A stretch of 64,000 bases of DNA, taken from CAYLLN01 sp964384375. GTDB taxonomy: Bacteria > Planctomycetota > Planctomycetia > Pirellulales > Pirellulaceae. Where the stretch lies: positions 1 to 64,000 of the forward strand of contig CAYLLN010000025.1 in the NCBI GenBank assembly GCA_964384375.1, in the 5' to 3' direction. Both the position numbers and the translations under genes were made by a program. How positions within the stretch are numbered: the stretch's first letter is position 1; every line of letters starts with the position of its first letter. The notes under the pieces are model-generated. The model was not told the DNA's origin. It did no database searches and saw nothing but the letters and a program-made list of their open reading frames with translations. This document shows, in pieces, positions 29,499 to 40,930 of this stretch.

Positions 29499-32281
29499 TG
29501 CCGTCGTCCGCACCATGGCTGACGCCGACGCTGCTGGGGCAAGACCCCGGCAATGTGTACTACCAGTTTGCCCGCATCCAATCGCTCAGCGAGTGGTGGC
29601 ACTGGCTGGTGCTCATCGCCGTCTGCGCCGCCATCGCGGCCTACGTCGGCTGGATGTACCGCAAGGACAGCATCGAATTGCCGCGCGGTCTCGCCGTGCT
29701 GCTGTTCGTGCTCCGGCTGGCGGCATTCGTGGGCATCCTGTTCTTCTTCTTCAATCTGGAGAAGCGGGCCGAACGGCGACTGGTGAAGAATTCGCGGGCG
29801 GTGCTACTCGTCGATACGAGTCAGAGTATGGGCCTGCGCGACAGCGATTCGAGTAACGTCCCCGCCGCCGCCAGCCGCATCGAGCAAGTGGAAGGAGAAG
29901 TGGCCCGCGGCACGTTGATCGAAAAGCTCCGCGAACAGCACGACGTGGTCGTGTCGCGGTTCGATGAAGGGGAAAACCCGGTCGAAATCGCCTCGTACCC
30001 GCGCAAGCTCACCAAGGAGGCGGCGAGCGAAGACGAGCAAAGCGAAGACGATCGGCTGGCGCAGATGCTCGCCGAGTCGCGGATCATTGCGGGCATCGCC
30101 GGCGGCGTGCTGGCGATTGCCGTCATTGCGGGACTTGTATATCTCGTTCGGGGCGTTCGGCCCGTTGGCGGCGAGCAAACGTCGTGGGCATTGCTCGTGA
30201 GCATGACGGCCCTGATCGCAGCGGCTATTGTCTTTGCCGTTGCAAATCTCCGGAGCCCGGAGATCAGTCCCCTGGCCATCGTTGGCCTGGCCAAACTAAA
30301 GCCGGCGAGCGATCGCGAAACGACATCGCCTGGCAACAAGCCGGCCGAGGAGATTCCGCAGGTCGATTGGGCGGCCCAGCTTTCGCCGCGCGGCGGACGA
30401 ACGCTCCTGGGCGACAACCTCAAGTTTACGATCGACCGCGAGCGCGGCGGGCCAATTGCTGGTGTCGTCCTCTTCACCGATGGCGGCAACAACGGCGGCA
30501 TCGATTACACCCTGGCCGCACAGGCTGCGGCGGATGCTCGGGTGCCGGTGTACACGGTCGGCCTCGGCTCCGACAAGCGGCCCGCGAACCTCCGCGTCGT
30601 CGATCTGGAAACGCCCGAGCGGGTCTATCCGGGGGACAAGTTCACGCTCACCGGCTACGTCCAGGCGCAAGGGACGAACCGGACGAACGTCACGGTCGAG
30701 CTTTACAACGGCGACCAGGAGGGGAAGGGGGAAGTCAAAGAGGACGAGCGGACGATCGACGTCGGCAAGAGCGGCGCGGTGGTGCCGGTAAAGTTCGAGC
30801 TGGAGCCGACAGAGCAAGGAATTCGGCAGTTCCGACTCGCCGTGAAGCCGCTGGAAGGAGAAATCGACCGCCGCGACAACGAGAAAACAGCGAAGGTCGA
30901 AGTGATCGCCCGCAAGACGAAGATTCTGCTCATCGCGGGCGGGCCAATGCGCGACTTTTTGTTCCTGCGGAATCAGCTGTTCCGCGACAAGGAAGTGACC
31001 TCGGACGTCTGGCTCCAATCGGGCAAGCCGGGAATCTCGCAAGAGGCGAATGAGCTGCTCTTTAAGTTCCCGGAGACGCCCGACGAGCTGTTTGAGTACG
31101 ACGCGATCGTCGCTTTCGATGCCGATTGGGAACAGCTCGACGAGCAGCAAGTGGAACTGCTCGATCGCTGGGTGGCCGAGAAGGCTGGCGGGCTGATCGT
31201 CGTTGCCGGACCGGTCTTCACGCCGCAGTGGTCCAGCCGCCGCCGGGGCGACCCGCGGGTCGATACGCTCAAGTCGCTGTATCCGGTCGCGTTCTACTTC
31301 CAGGGCTCCGCGACGCTGAGCCTCGGTCGCTTCGGTTCGGAAAAGTCGTGGCCGATTCAGTTCACGCGAGACGGCCTCGAGTCGGAATTCCTCTGGCTCG
31401 ACGACGATGCAATCCGGAGTGAGCAGACTTGGCAGCAGTTCGACGGCGTCTCGGGTTACTACGCGGTCAAGGATCCCAAGCCCGGTGCGAAGATCTACGC
31501 CCGCTTTAGCGATCCCGAAACGGCGATCGACAACGAACTCCCTATTTACATGGCCGGCCACTTCTATGGCTCGGGACGAGTGTTTTTCCTTGCCAGCGGT
31601 GAGATGTGGCGGATCAACGAAGTGGACGACACGTATTCGCAGCAGTTCTATACGAAGCTCATTCGCTGGGTGTCGGAAGGACGACTCTTGCGCGATTCCA
31701 GCCGCGGCGTGTTGCTGGTGGATAAAGACCGCTGCTCGCTCGGCGATCAGGTTGCGGTGCGGGCCATCCTGCAAGACGCGCAGCACATGCCGCTCACGCT
31801 CGATTCGGTACAGGCGGTGCTCGTGCAGCCCGATTCAACGCGGCAGACGCTGACGCTGAAGAAGGTGAAAGACGAGGCCCGCGAGGGAACCTACGTCGAT
31901 CAGTTCATCGCTCTGCAGGAAGGGGACTATCGGATCGAACTGCAGAATCCCTCGGCTGGCGGCGATGTGCTCGTACGCGAGGTGCGGGCCAAAATTCCCG
32001 CCGCTGAAACCGAGAAGCCCGAGCGGAACGACCTCTTGCTGCGCGACATCGCAGACAAGACCAAAGGAGACTACTTCGTTGGCGTGGACGCTGCCCTTGG
32101 CCGAGATGGCACGGGACGTGCGGCCGTGGCCACACTGCTTAAGCCGCAGGATCAAGTGACCATTCTGCCAGGCACGCCGGATCGGAACTTTGAACGGCTA
32201 CTGATGGGCTGGCTGATTGGCTTGATCTGCGGCGTTCTTTGCTTGGAGTGGCTGCTGCGGCGGCTCTCGAAGTTGGCGTAG
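29498..32281 (+). CDS. Large VWA-type membrane protein
   Basis: A 927-residue protein with two N-terminal membrane helices (LVLIAVCAAIAAYVGWM and LLFVLRLAAFVGILFFFF), then a MIDAS-like VLLVDTSQSMGLRD. Two extra helices (about 190-250) are inserted in the VWA domain before GVVLFTDGGNNGG. Downstream are Ig-like repeats, an amidotransferase-like segment (LLIAGGPMRDFLFLRNQLF) and a final C-terminal helix (GWLIGLICGVLCLEWLL). The domain layout parallels the preceding gene, so the pair may form a heteromeric periplasmic surface complex driven by MoxR. Function unknown. Confidence 0.85.
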   Translation: MPSSAPWLTPTLLGQDPGNVYYQFARIQSLSEWWHWLVLIAVCAAIAAYVGWMYRKDSIELPRGLAVLLFVLRLAAFVGILFFFFNLEKRAERRLVKNSRAVLLVDTSQSMGLRDSDSSNVPAAASRIEQVEGEVARGTLIEKLREQHDVVVSRFDEGENPVEIASYPRKLTKEAASEDEQSEDDRLAQMLAESRIIAGIAGGVLAIAVIAGLVYLVRGVRPVGGEQTSWALLVSMTALIAAAIVFAVANLRSPEISPLAIVGLAKLKPASDRETTSPGNKPAEEIPQVDWAAQLSPRGGRTLLGDNLKFTIDRERGGPIAGVVLFTDGGNNGGIDYTLAAQAAADARVPVYTVGLGSDKRPANLRVVDLETPERVYPGDKFTLTGYVQAQGTNRTNVTVELYNGDQEGKGEVKEDERTIDVGKSGAVVPVKFELEPTEQGIRQFRLAVKPLEGEIDRRDNEKTAKVEVIARKTKILLIAGGPMRDFLFLRNQLFRDKEVTSDVWLQSGKPGISQEANELLFKFPETPDELFEYDAIVAFDADWEQLDEQQVELLDRWVAEKAGGLIVVAGPVFTPQWSSRRRGDPRVDTLKSLYPVAFYFQGSATLSLGRFGSEKSWPIQFTRDGLESEFLWLDDDAIRSEQTWQQFDGVSGYYAVKDPKPGAKIYARFSDPETAIDNELPIYMAGHFYGSGRVFFLASGEMWRINEVDDTYSQQFYTKLIRWVSEGRLLRDSSRGVLLVDKDRCSLGDQVAVRAILQDAQHMPLTLDSVQAVLVQPDSTRQTLTLKKVKDEAREGTYVDQFIALQEGDYRIELQNPSAGGDVLVREVRAKIPAAETEKPERNDLLLRDIADKTKGDYFVGVDAALGRDGTGRAAVATLLKPQDQVTILPGTPDRNFERLLMGWLIGLICGVLCLEWLLRRLSKLA

Positions 32282-32339
32282 AATTTCCTTAAACCTTTCC
32301 CCTACAATCTGTTACCCACTTGCGGCCGTCATTAACTGG

Positions 32340-32358
32340 GGCAGGCGTCTCGCCTGCC
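32340..32358. repeat. Hairpin GGCAGGCG-TCT-CGCCTGCC
   Basis: A perfect 8-bp stem with a 3-nt loop lies 28 bp before the ATG of the DUF4175-like gene; a related CTGGCAGGCTGG follows at 32373-32384. It separates the second VWA gene from its downstream neighbour and may mark an insertion. Confidence 0.65.
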
Positions 32359-32385
32359 AGACAAGGCGGTTCCTGGCAGGCTGGA

Positions 32386-34785
32386 ATGGCAACCACTCTC
32401 TCACCCACCGCCCTAACTCCTTATCCCCGCTCGCTTTTGGCGGGCCTGCGGTGGCGAATTCGGCTCTATGTCTGGCTGGAGGGACTGGCACTGGCGGTGA
32501 TCTGGCTGGGGCTGATGTTCTGGATCAGCCTGGGGCTCGACTACCTCCCCGTCCTGGTGGGCGCGAGCGAAATGCCTGCGGTTGCTCGCGGCGTCTTGCT
32601 GCTGGCGACGGGAGCAGCACTTGCCTGGATTTTGTACCAGTTCGTCCTGCGGCGGGCTTTCGTCCGGATGGCCGATCGCAGCATGGCGTTGCTTTTGGAA
32701 CGCAAGTTCACGGGCTTTCACGACAGCCTTGTAACGGCTGTTGAAATGGCCGATGTGCCGGACCACGCTTCCTCGTTCAGCCGCGATTTGCTCTCCAAGA
32801 CTTCCGACGAAGCCTTTGAAGCCGCGGGCGAAGTCCGTTACGGCAGCGTGATGAATTACGGCCGGCTGAACCTGCGGCTCCTTGCGGCCGTGGCGCTGGC
32901 GATTTCCGTGTTCGCGTTTTGGGGCGCGAACCGCGAAGCCTTCGCCACCGCGACCAATCGCATCTATTTGCTCAGCGATGAAGCATGGCCGCGGAGCGCG
33001 AAGATCGAGATCGAAGGGATCGAGGTTATCCGCAACGCCGCTCCCGGGCAGGAAGCCCCACGCTCGATCACGATCCCGTTCGAGAACGGCCTCGTGAAAG
33101 TCGCCAAGGGTTCGAACGTGCAACTCAAGGTGCAAGCAACGCTCGCCCCGACGGCCAAGGTTGTCCCGCAGCAATGCACGATCTATTATCGCGAGCAGCA
33201 GGCCACCGATGGTTCGCGCGGCAAGCGCGGCAGCGTCGTGATGAGCAGCTTTCGCGACGACGACACGCATCGCCATTTCACGTTCGACAACAAGCCGTTC
33301 AAGGGCGTGCTATCGACGATTGAGTTCGATGTTGTCGGCTACGACCATCGCGTGAGCGGCTATCGGCTGGAAGTGGTCGATAGCCCGGCGGTCGTCGAGA
33401 CACTCCTCGATCTCACCTATCCGCCGTACATGGTCGATGAAGCGACCTCCAACTGGCTGCCGGCCACGGGGCAGCAATACCTGCCGGCCGGTACGTTCAT
33501 TCCCCTTGGCACCGCGATCAAGTTGCACTTCCGCGCCAGCAAGCCCCTCGCACGGGCTGAGATCGTCGCCACGGACACGCAGGAGCGGACGGTCATCGAC
33601 GTGGCTGCTGATAGCAAGTCCCCCGATCGCTTCACGTTCGAGATTCCCGCGCTCAAGAACAGCGTCACGCTGGAAGTTTCACTGCTCGATCGCGATAACG
33701 TCGCCACCGAACGACCGTTTCGTGTGTTTCTGACGGGGATTGAGGACCAATCACCGCAGATTGCAGCCCGGCTCAAAGGAATTGGTTCGGCAGTGACGCC
33801 CGACGTCGTCGTACCCGTTCGCGGCACGATCAGCGACGACTACGGAATCGACAAGACCTGGTTCGACATTCAGGTGAACGACAGCGGCGATCCGACACAG
33901 CGGCCACTCGCACTTGCCAAGGGGGGCACGATCGAGCATGAGGTCGATTTCCGCGCCGAACGGGCTAAGGAAATGGGCCTCGCGCTGAAGCCGGGAGACA
34001 AGCTCTTCTTTGCGGTGAAGGCGAGCGACAAGTACGCCCTGGGGGACGAGCCGCACACCGCGTCGGGCGACCGCTACGAGATCGATGTGGTGACGCCCGA
34101 GCAATTGCTTGCACAGCTCGAGGTCCGCGAAGTCGGCCTGCGACGGCGGTTTGAGCTGATCATCGACGAAATGACGCAGATGCGAGATTCGCTGCTGCGG
34201 GTAAAGGCGAGCCTAAACCCCAATGCCGCATCCGGCCAACCGGAAGATCTGCGGAGCGACGATGACAACGGCGACAAGCCACTCACGCCGGAACAAAAGG
34301 CTGAACGTGTCGCCAGCATGCGGCTGCTGCGGGTGCAGCGCGGCATCCAGCAGAGCCTGAAGTCGGTCGAAGAAGTCCGTGGAGTCGCCGCCGGCTTTTT
34401 GGACATCCGTGAAGAGCTGATCAACAACCGGGTCGATACCGAGGACCGTAAGAACCGGCTCAAGGAACAGATCGCTGACCCGCTCAATCGGACCTGCACG
34501 GACGAATTTCCGCTGCTTGACCAGCGGCTGGCGACAATCGAAACGCTGCTCCGCGAAGCGGGGGTGAAGGTTGATCCGGCCAAGGCGGCGCCGCTCGCTG
34601 ACGAGTCGATCGATCAGACGAACATCGTCCTGACGCAGCTGGAAGAGGTGCTGGCCCGCATGCAGGATCTGGAAACTTACAACGAATTGCTTGAGATCGT
34701 CCGCGATTTGCTTAAAGATCAAGAGAAGCTGATCGATCAAACGCAGCAAGAACGAAAGCGGCAGACTCTGGAAGAACTGAAATAG
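32386..34785 (+). CDS. DUF4175-like membrane protein
   Basis: Starting at ATG 32386 (preceded by GGCTGGA), the protein has 799 residues. Three N-terminal membrane segments (about 26-55, 63-85 and 162-182) enclose a basic loop, VRMADRSMALLLERKFTGFHDSL. The rest is predicted periplasmic: Ig-like strands (about 215-500), then long helices rich in Glu, Arg and Gln (VRSLRRFELIIDEMTQMRD-type and QKAERVASMRLLRVQRGIQQ) that look coiled-coil. This matches the architecture of DUF4175-like proteins that accompany MoxR/VWA clusters. An upstream TTG at 32320 would begin inside a palindrome and is not favoured. Confidence 0.8.
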   Translation: MATTLSPTALTPYPRSLLAGLRWRIRLYVWLEGLALAVIWLGLMFWISLGLDYLPVLVGASEMPAVARGVLLLATGAALAWILYQFVLRRAFVRMADRSMALLLERKFTGFHDSLVTAVEMADVPDHASSFSRDLLSKTSDEAFEAAGEVRYGSVMNYGRLNLRLLAAVALAISVFAFWGANREAFATATNRIYLLSDEAWPRSAKIEIEGIEVIRNAAPGQEAPRSITIPFENGLVKVAKGSNVQLKVQATLAPTAKVVPQQCTIYYREQQATDGSRGKRGSVVMSSFRDDDTHRHFTFDNKPFKGVLSTIEFDVVGYDHRVSGYRLEVVDSPAVVETLLDLTYPPYMVDEATSNWLPATGQQYLPAGTFIPLGTAIKLHFRASKPLARAEIVATDTQERTVIDVAADSKSPDRFTFEIPALKNSVTLEVSLLDRDNVATERPFRVFLTGIEDQSPQIAARLKGIGSAVTPDVVVPVRGTISDDYGIDKTWFDIQVNDSGDPTQRPLALAKGGTIEHEVDFRAERAKEMGLALKPGDKLFFAVKASDKYALGDEPHTASGDRYEIDVVTPEQLLAQLEVREVGLRRRFELIIDEMTQMRDSLLRVKASLNPNAASGQPEDLRSDDDNGDKPLTPEQKAERVASMRLLRVQRGIQQSLKSVEEVRGVAAGFLDIREELINNRVDTEDRKNRLKEQIADPLNRTCTDEFPLLDQRLATIETLLREAGVKVDPAKAAPLADESIDQTNIVLTQLEEVLARMQDLETYNELLEIVRDLLKDQEKLIDQTQQERKRQTLEELK

Positions 34786-34811
34786 GCGAGTGGCCTCAAG
34801 GAGAAGGTGAC

Positions 34812-36663
<1,852 letters not shown>

Positions 36664-36665
<2 letters not shown>

Positions 36666-36688
36666 GTCCTGCCCGGAAGGCGGGACCT
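36664..36688. repeat. AGGTCCTGCC/GGCGGGACCT palindrome at a stop codon
   Basis: A 10-bp stem with one G-T pair and a 5-nt loop (36664-36673, 36679-36688). The TAG stop of the preceding gene (36663-36665) overlaps it. It is the same family as the palindrome at 27601-27628. Confidence 0.75.
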
Positions 36689-36724
36689 CACTCGAACCGG
36701 ATGGACTTAACCGCAGGTGACGCA

Positions 36725-37756
36725 ATGAAGCGATTTTCAATCCTGGCGATTCTGGCGTGTGGCCTTTGCACCATCGCTGCTCAGGCTGCCGACGAACTGG
36801 AACGCCGCGCCTCGTGGTCGATTCCAACCACGGCAGTCGTGAAGGCACAGCTCGACGACTTCCTGAAGGACAAGACGCTCAGCGAGGCCGACAAGCTAAA
36901 ACTCGATGCCCTCTGGCCGGACGATGCAGCGGTGATCGAACCGGCCGAACTGCTCGATCGGTTGGCCGCGTCGCTGGCGATCGTCGAACCTCGGGCGATC
37001 GAGATTGTAACCCAGTGCCAGCAAGACGTGGTGGCACTGCCGCTGCCCAAATTCGCGATGCTCGACGATATGACGGCGCCGGAATTGGTGCGCGACAACA
37101 TGAAACTGCTTTACGGCCGCTGGCTGGCACAACATCACCTGGTGGATGAATCGCTCGAGTACCTGAAGGACATCCAGCCCGGGAAAGTCGCAGACCCTGT
37201 CTCGCTCCTTTTCTATCAAGCTGTCGGCCACCACCGCCTGCTGGCCAAAGAGCCGTGCCTGAAGTCGGTTAGCTTGCTGCTGGAAAACGAAGACGCCTTA
37301 CCAAAGCGTTATGTGACGCTCGCCAAGCTCATGGAAGCGGACATCAAGCCGCTCAAGGTCGATTCGCTCGATGAGATCGCCCGGTTGATGGAGGACATTC
37401 GTCGGCGGCTCGACCTCGCACGGGCGGGCAAAGTGGTCCGCGACGAGGAACAGAAGGTCATCGACAAGCTAGAGAAGATGATCGAGGAGTTGGAGCAGCA
37501 GCAACAACAGCAACAGCAGCAAGCTAACAGCGGCGGTGCTCAGCCGTCGAACCCGTTGCAGGACAGCCAGGCCGCTCAGATGCGCGGCGCGGGCGAGGTC
37601 GATCCCAAGAAACTGGGCAAAAAGGACGGCTGGGGGAATTTGCCGCCGAAAGAGCGGCAGGAGGTCTTGCAACAGATCGGCCGCGAACTGCCGGCCCATT
37701 TCCGGGAAACGATCGAGGAATACTTCAAACGCCTCGCACAGGACGGCGTGCCGTAA
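36725..37756 (+). CDS. Exported coiled-coil protein with polyGln segment
   Basis: The product (343 residues from ATG 36725) has a signal peptide ending AAQAAD (about residue 22). Residues 25-250 look all-helical, with TPR-like spacing (LLYGRWLAQHHLVDESLEYLK; LLFYQAVGHHRLLAKE). A nine-residue Gln run (about 253-262) separates this from a short C-terminal domain (KDGWGNLPPKERQEVLQQIG and HFRETIEEYFKRLA). That terminal block is a recurring planctomycete sequence but has no assigned role. It probably works with the preceding EGKPS protein, sharing its signal, helices and polyGln style. Confidence 0.85.
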   Translation: MKRFSILAILACGLCTIAAQAADELERRASWSIPTTAVVKAQLDDFLKDKTLSEADKLKLDALWPDDAAVIEPAELLDRLAASLAIVEPRAIEIVTQCQQDVVALPLPKFAMLDDMTAPELVRDNMKLLYGRWLAQHHLVDESLEYLKDIQPGKVADPVSLLFYQAVGHHRLLAKEPCLKSVSLLLENEDALPKRYVTLAKLMEADIKPLKVDSLDEIARLMEDIRRRLDLARAGKVVRDEEQKVIDKLEKMIEELEQQQQQQQQQANSGGAQPSNPLQDSQAAQMRGAGEVDPKKLGKKDGWGNLPPKERQEVLQQIGRELPAHFRETIEEYFKRLAQDGVP

Positions 37757-37798
37757 CCGCTTTTTTGCTCCCCGGGCATGGTAAACTTGAACCATGAG

Positions 37799-37827
37799 CG
37801 GCCGGCCGTGCGATCCGCGGCCGGCCG
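37799..37827. repeat. GC-only hairpin CGGCCGGCCG-N9-CGGCCGGCCG
   Basis: Two exact self-complementary 10-mers (37799-37808 and 37818-37827) form a strong stem in the 97-bp gap before the NPCBM-like gene. A terminator is possible, but no T-run follows, and the genes on both sides point the same way. Confidence 0.6.
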
Positions 37828-37853
37828 GTTTGCGTAAAGAGGCCCACCGCTGT

Positions 37854-39116
37854 ATGAGATTGGTTTACGCCACAACCGCAGTCACTCTAGCGACGATCGT
37901 TTGCGCTGCATTCGGTGCCGACGTCACCGTCCAGCCGCTGGCCGGCGAATCGGTGAAGGGGAAGCTGACGGCACTGACGACCGATGGCATCACGGTCGAA
38001 ACGCCGTCCGGACCGCAAACGCTCAAAACGACCGACGTGCTCGATGTGCAGTGGCCGTCCGAGAAGCTGCTCGACAAGCCGACCGCGTGGGTGGAATTGC
38101 TCGACGGAAGCAAGCTTCTGGTCGAGGGATACACAGCAGCCGGGGGCAAGGCTTCGGTGCAACTGGTCGGCGGGCCAAAGGTGGAAATTCCGACCCGGTC
38201 GATCGTTTCGGTCCGTCTGCGACAGCAGGAGGCCGATCTGGCCGCCCAGTGGAAAACGATTGTCGCCGCCGAGCGCACCTCCGACTTGATCGTCGTCCGT
38301 AAGACGTCGATGCGCACGGTCGAAGACACGGGCGAGCCGCAGACGCTTACCGAAACGGCCCTCGACGAACTCGACGGCACGCTGCTCGATGTCGGGCCGG
38401 AAAGCGTCAAGTTCAACTTCGGCGGCGATGAGATCGACGTGAAGCGCGAGAAGATTGAAGGTCTCATCTACTATCATGCAGTGCAACGCAATCTGCCCGC
38501 GCCGGCTTGCCGCCTGACCGATGTGGGGGGATCGCAGTGGTCGGTCCGCACGGTGAAACTCGCGAGTGAACGTCTTGCGTTGACGACTTCCGCCGGCGTG
38601 AATGTAGAATTGCCGCTTACCGGCGTAACGAAGCTCGATTTCTCGATCGGCAACATCGCCCACCTCGCTGAACTGGAGCCCGACACGGGAGATGGCGAGC
38701 CGGTCGTGTCGCTGCAGCCGGCGGCAATGTCGGCCAAATTCGGCCGCCTCTTCAAAGTGAGCCGCCTGGCGCCGCTGGGCGCCGACGGATTCCGCATCGC
38801 CAACAAGCGGTATGACGGCGGCCTGTCGTTGCACAGCCCGCTGACGCTTGTCTATCGAGTTCCGGAAGGCTTTCGCAAGCTGCATGCGGTGGCCGGAATT
38901 GATGATTCGATTATTGCCCCGGGCGAGTTCGTCCTGCGAGTCCTCGGCGACAACAAGGAACTGTTTCGGCACGAGTTTGACGGCGAGTCCCGCGGGCCGG
39001 TGACGATCGACCTGGACCTGGCCGGCGTGCGGCGGTTTTCGATCATCCTCGATCCGGCCGACGGCCAAGACATCGGCGATCAACTCAACCTGTGCGAAGC
39101 GAGGCTGACGAAATGA
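37854..39116 (+). CDS. Exported protein with C-terminal NPCBM-like carbohydrate-binding domain
   Basis: From ATG 37854 the protein has 420 residues. A signal peptide (MRLVYATTAVTLATIVCAAFG) precedes an N-terminal region of small beta-rich repeats: SVKGKLTALTTDGITVETPSG, then LLDGSKLLVEGYTAAGGKAS and VELPTRSIVSVRLR-type strands, similar to the SH3-like repeats of planctomycete surface proteins. The last 120 residues (DGFRIANKRYDGGLSLHSPLTLVYRVP... to the end) fit the NPCBM/NEW2 fold. The domain pairing suggests binding of cell-surface glycans or a scaffold function. The TGA overlaps the next ATG (ATGA). Confidence 0.82.
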   Translation: MRLVYATTAVTLATIVCAAFGADVTVQPLAGESVKGKLTALTTDGITVETPSGPQTLKTTDVLDVQWPSEKLLDKPTAWVELLDGSKLLVEGYTAAGGKASVQLVGGPKVEIPTRSIVSVRLRQQEADLAAQWKTIVAAERTSDLIVVRKTSMRTVEDTGEPQTLTETALDELDGTLLDVGPESVKFNFGGDEIDVKREKIEGLIYYHAVQRNLPAPACRLTDVGGSQWSVRTVKLASERLALTTSAGVNVELPLTGVTKLDFSIGNIAHLAELEPDTGDGEPVVSLQPAAMSAKFGRLFKVSRLAPLGADGFRIANKRYDGGLSLHSPLTLVYRVPEGFRKLHAVAGIDDSIIAPGEFVLRVLGDNKELFRHEFDGESRGPVTIDLDLAGVRRFSIILDPADGQDIGDQLNLCEARLTK

Positions 39117-40930
39117 GGAACTCGCGGTTGGCATTCGCGTTCTTTCTGGCAAGCTGCTTGTCGCCGCACTTGGCTCGTGCTGCCGACGTGCCGCAGCCGG
39201 TGCTCGATGCCGAGAAGCAGCGGATCGCGGCGATCGCCAAGGCGACGAAGTCGGCCGTGGCGGTCTTTGCCAATGGCGGCAATGGCGGCGGCTCTGGCGT
39301 CGTCATCACGCCCGATGGTTATGCCCTGACGAACTTTCACGTCGTGCAGCCGGCCGGTAACTACATGAAATGCAGCATGGCCGACGGCAATTTGTACGAC
39401 GCCGTGATCGTCGGCATCGATCCGGTCGGTGACGTAGCTCTGATTAAGCTCCTCGGCCGCGACGACTTCCCCGCCGCGATCATGGCGGACAGCGACAAGG
39501 TGCAAGTTGGCGACTGGTGCTTCGCCGTCGGCAATCCTTTTCTGCTCGCGACCGACTTTCAGCCGACGGTGACTTACGGCATCGTCTCCGGTACGCACCG
39601 GTACCAGCCTCCGGCGGGGACGCTGCTGGAATATGCCGATTGCATTCAGACCGATGCTTCGATCAATCCGGGCAATTCCGGCGGACCGCTGTACGACGCC
39701 CATGGCGATCTGATCGGCATCAACGGCCGCGGCAGCTTTGAGAAACGCGGCCGGGTGAATGTCGGTGTCGGCTACGCGATTTCGATCAACCAGATTAAGA
39801 AGTTCCTCGGCTGCCTGCGAGCCGGGCGGATCGTCGATCACGCGACGCTCGGCGCGACGGTCGCCGCTTCGGATGAAGGGACCGTCATGGTGTCGAACAT
39901 TCTCGAATCGTCCGACGCCTATCGCCGCGGCCTGCGGTACGACGACGAGATTGTGAGCTTCGGCGGCCGGCCGATTGGAACCGTCAATGCTTTCAAGAAC
40001 GCCTTGGGTATCTATCCCAAAGGATGGCGCGTTCCGCTCGTTTATCGTCGCGACGGCCAAGAGCAGGCGATTCAAGTCCGGCTGACGGGCGTTCATGCGA
40101 CGGAAGAACTGTTGCAATTGATGCAGCGTCGGCCGCAGGGGGAGCCGCGTCCGCGACCCATGCCCGGAGAGCCCAAGCCGGGCGACGCACCGAAACCGGA
40201 TGCTCCCAAGCCCGACGCACCAAAACCGGGTGAACCGCGTCCACTGCCGAAGCTGCCCGAGCGGGCGAAAGCAGAGGCGCCGAAGATCCCACCGGAAATT
40301 CAGAAGATGATTCAGCCGCGGGGGGCGTTCGCCAATTACTACTTTAACGAACTCAACCGCGACCGCGTCTGGTCGGCTTTCAAGGCGAAGGGAGACTTCG
40401 CCGCCGTCGCCGGACCGTGGAATCTGACCGGTCAAACGGCGGACGGTGGCAAGGTGGAAGTTGCACTGGCCAACGACCTCTCCGCGGGGACGTTCCCGAC
40501 AGGAGCGGCTAAGGTCGAGGAAGGAAAGGATCTCGATCAACAGCTTGATCCTCCAGGCAGCGGCGGATTACTCGCCGCACTGCACGTCTGGCGGCACTTG
40601 CTGGTCGGCGGGCCGCAGAAGTTTGGCGAAGTCTATTACTACGGTGAAGCGCCGTTTGCCAACGTGCCGGGACTGGCCGATGTGCTCATCGGCACTCGAA
40701 ACGTCGCCGAGACAAACTTTGCGTTCGATCCCGCGACGGGTCTGCTGTCCGTAGTGGAAATGACCGTTGATTCCGATGCCGATCCGTGTGAGCTGCGATT
40801 CTCCGACTATCGTGACGTTGCTGGCCGTCAGGTGCCGCACGCGGTCGAAGTGCGCCAGGGGGATCGCGTCGTCGCCAGCATCGTCTGGACGCAGATCGAT
40901 ATGGCGGCTACTCCGGAGGCCAAACCGTGA
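39113..40930 (+). CDS. HtrA-like serine protease with PDZ domain (predicted active)
   Basis: Starting at ATG 39113, the 605-residue product has a signal peptide (about 1-24). The trypsin-like domain has all three catalytic residues: H76 (LTNFHVVQP), D107 (GDVALIKLL) and S189 (NPGNSGGPLYD). A PDZ domain (about 255-345) follows, then a Pro-rich linker with KPDAPKPDAPKPG repeats and a C-terminal domain of about 200 residues, unlike standard DegP. It overlaps the previous gene and the next one (40927) by 4 bp each. As the only predicted active protease of three in tandem, it may be regulated by its inactive partners. Confidence 0.9.
   Translation: MRNSRLAFAFFLASCLSPHLARAADVPQPVLDAEKQRIAAIAKATKSAVAVFANGGNGGGSGVVITPDGYALTNFHVVQPAGNYMKCSMADGNLYDAVIVGIDPVGDVALIKLLGRDDFPAAIMADSDKVQVGDWCFAVGNPFLLATDFQPTVTYGIVSGTHRYQPPAGTLLEYADCIQTDASINPGNSGGPLYDAHGDLIGINGRGSFEKRGRVNVGVGYAISINQIKKFLGCLRAGRIVDHATLGATVAASDEGTVMVSNILESSDAYRRGLRYDDEIVSFGGRPIGTVNAFKNALGIYPKGWRVPLVYRRDGQEQAIQVRLTGVHATEELLQLMQRRPQGEPRPRPMPGEPKPGDAPKPDAPKPDAPKPGEPRPLPKLPERAKAEAPKIPPEIQKMIQPRGAFANYYFNELNRDRVWSAFKAKGDFAAVAGPWNLTGQTADGGKVEVALANDLSAGTFPTGAAKVEEGKDLDQQLDPPGSGGLLAALHVWRHLLVGGPQKFGEVYYYGEAPFANVPGLADVLIGTRNVAETNFAFDPATGLLSVVEMTVDSDADPCELRFSDYRDVAGRQVPHAVEVRQGDRVVASIVWTQIDMAATPEAKP

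Noticed and set aside
25209..32281. MoxR/VWA gene group as a phage-defence (ternary ATPase-VWA) system
   Set aside because: No nuclease, protease effector of that type, TIR, or phosphatase/kinase partner is fused, and the neighbours are envelope proteins.
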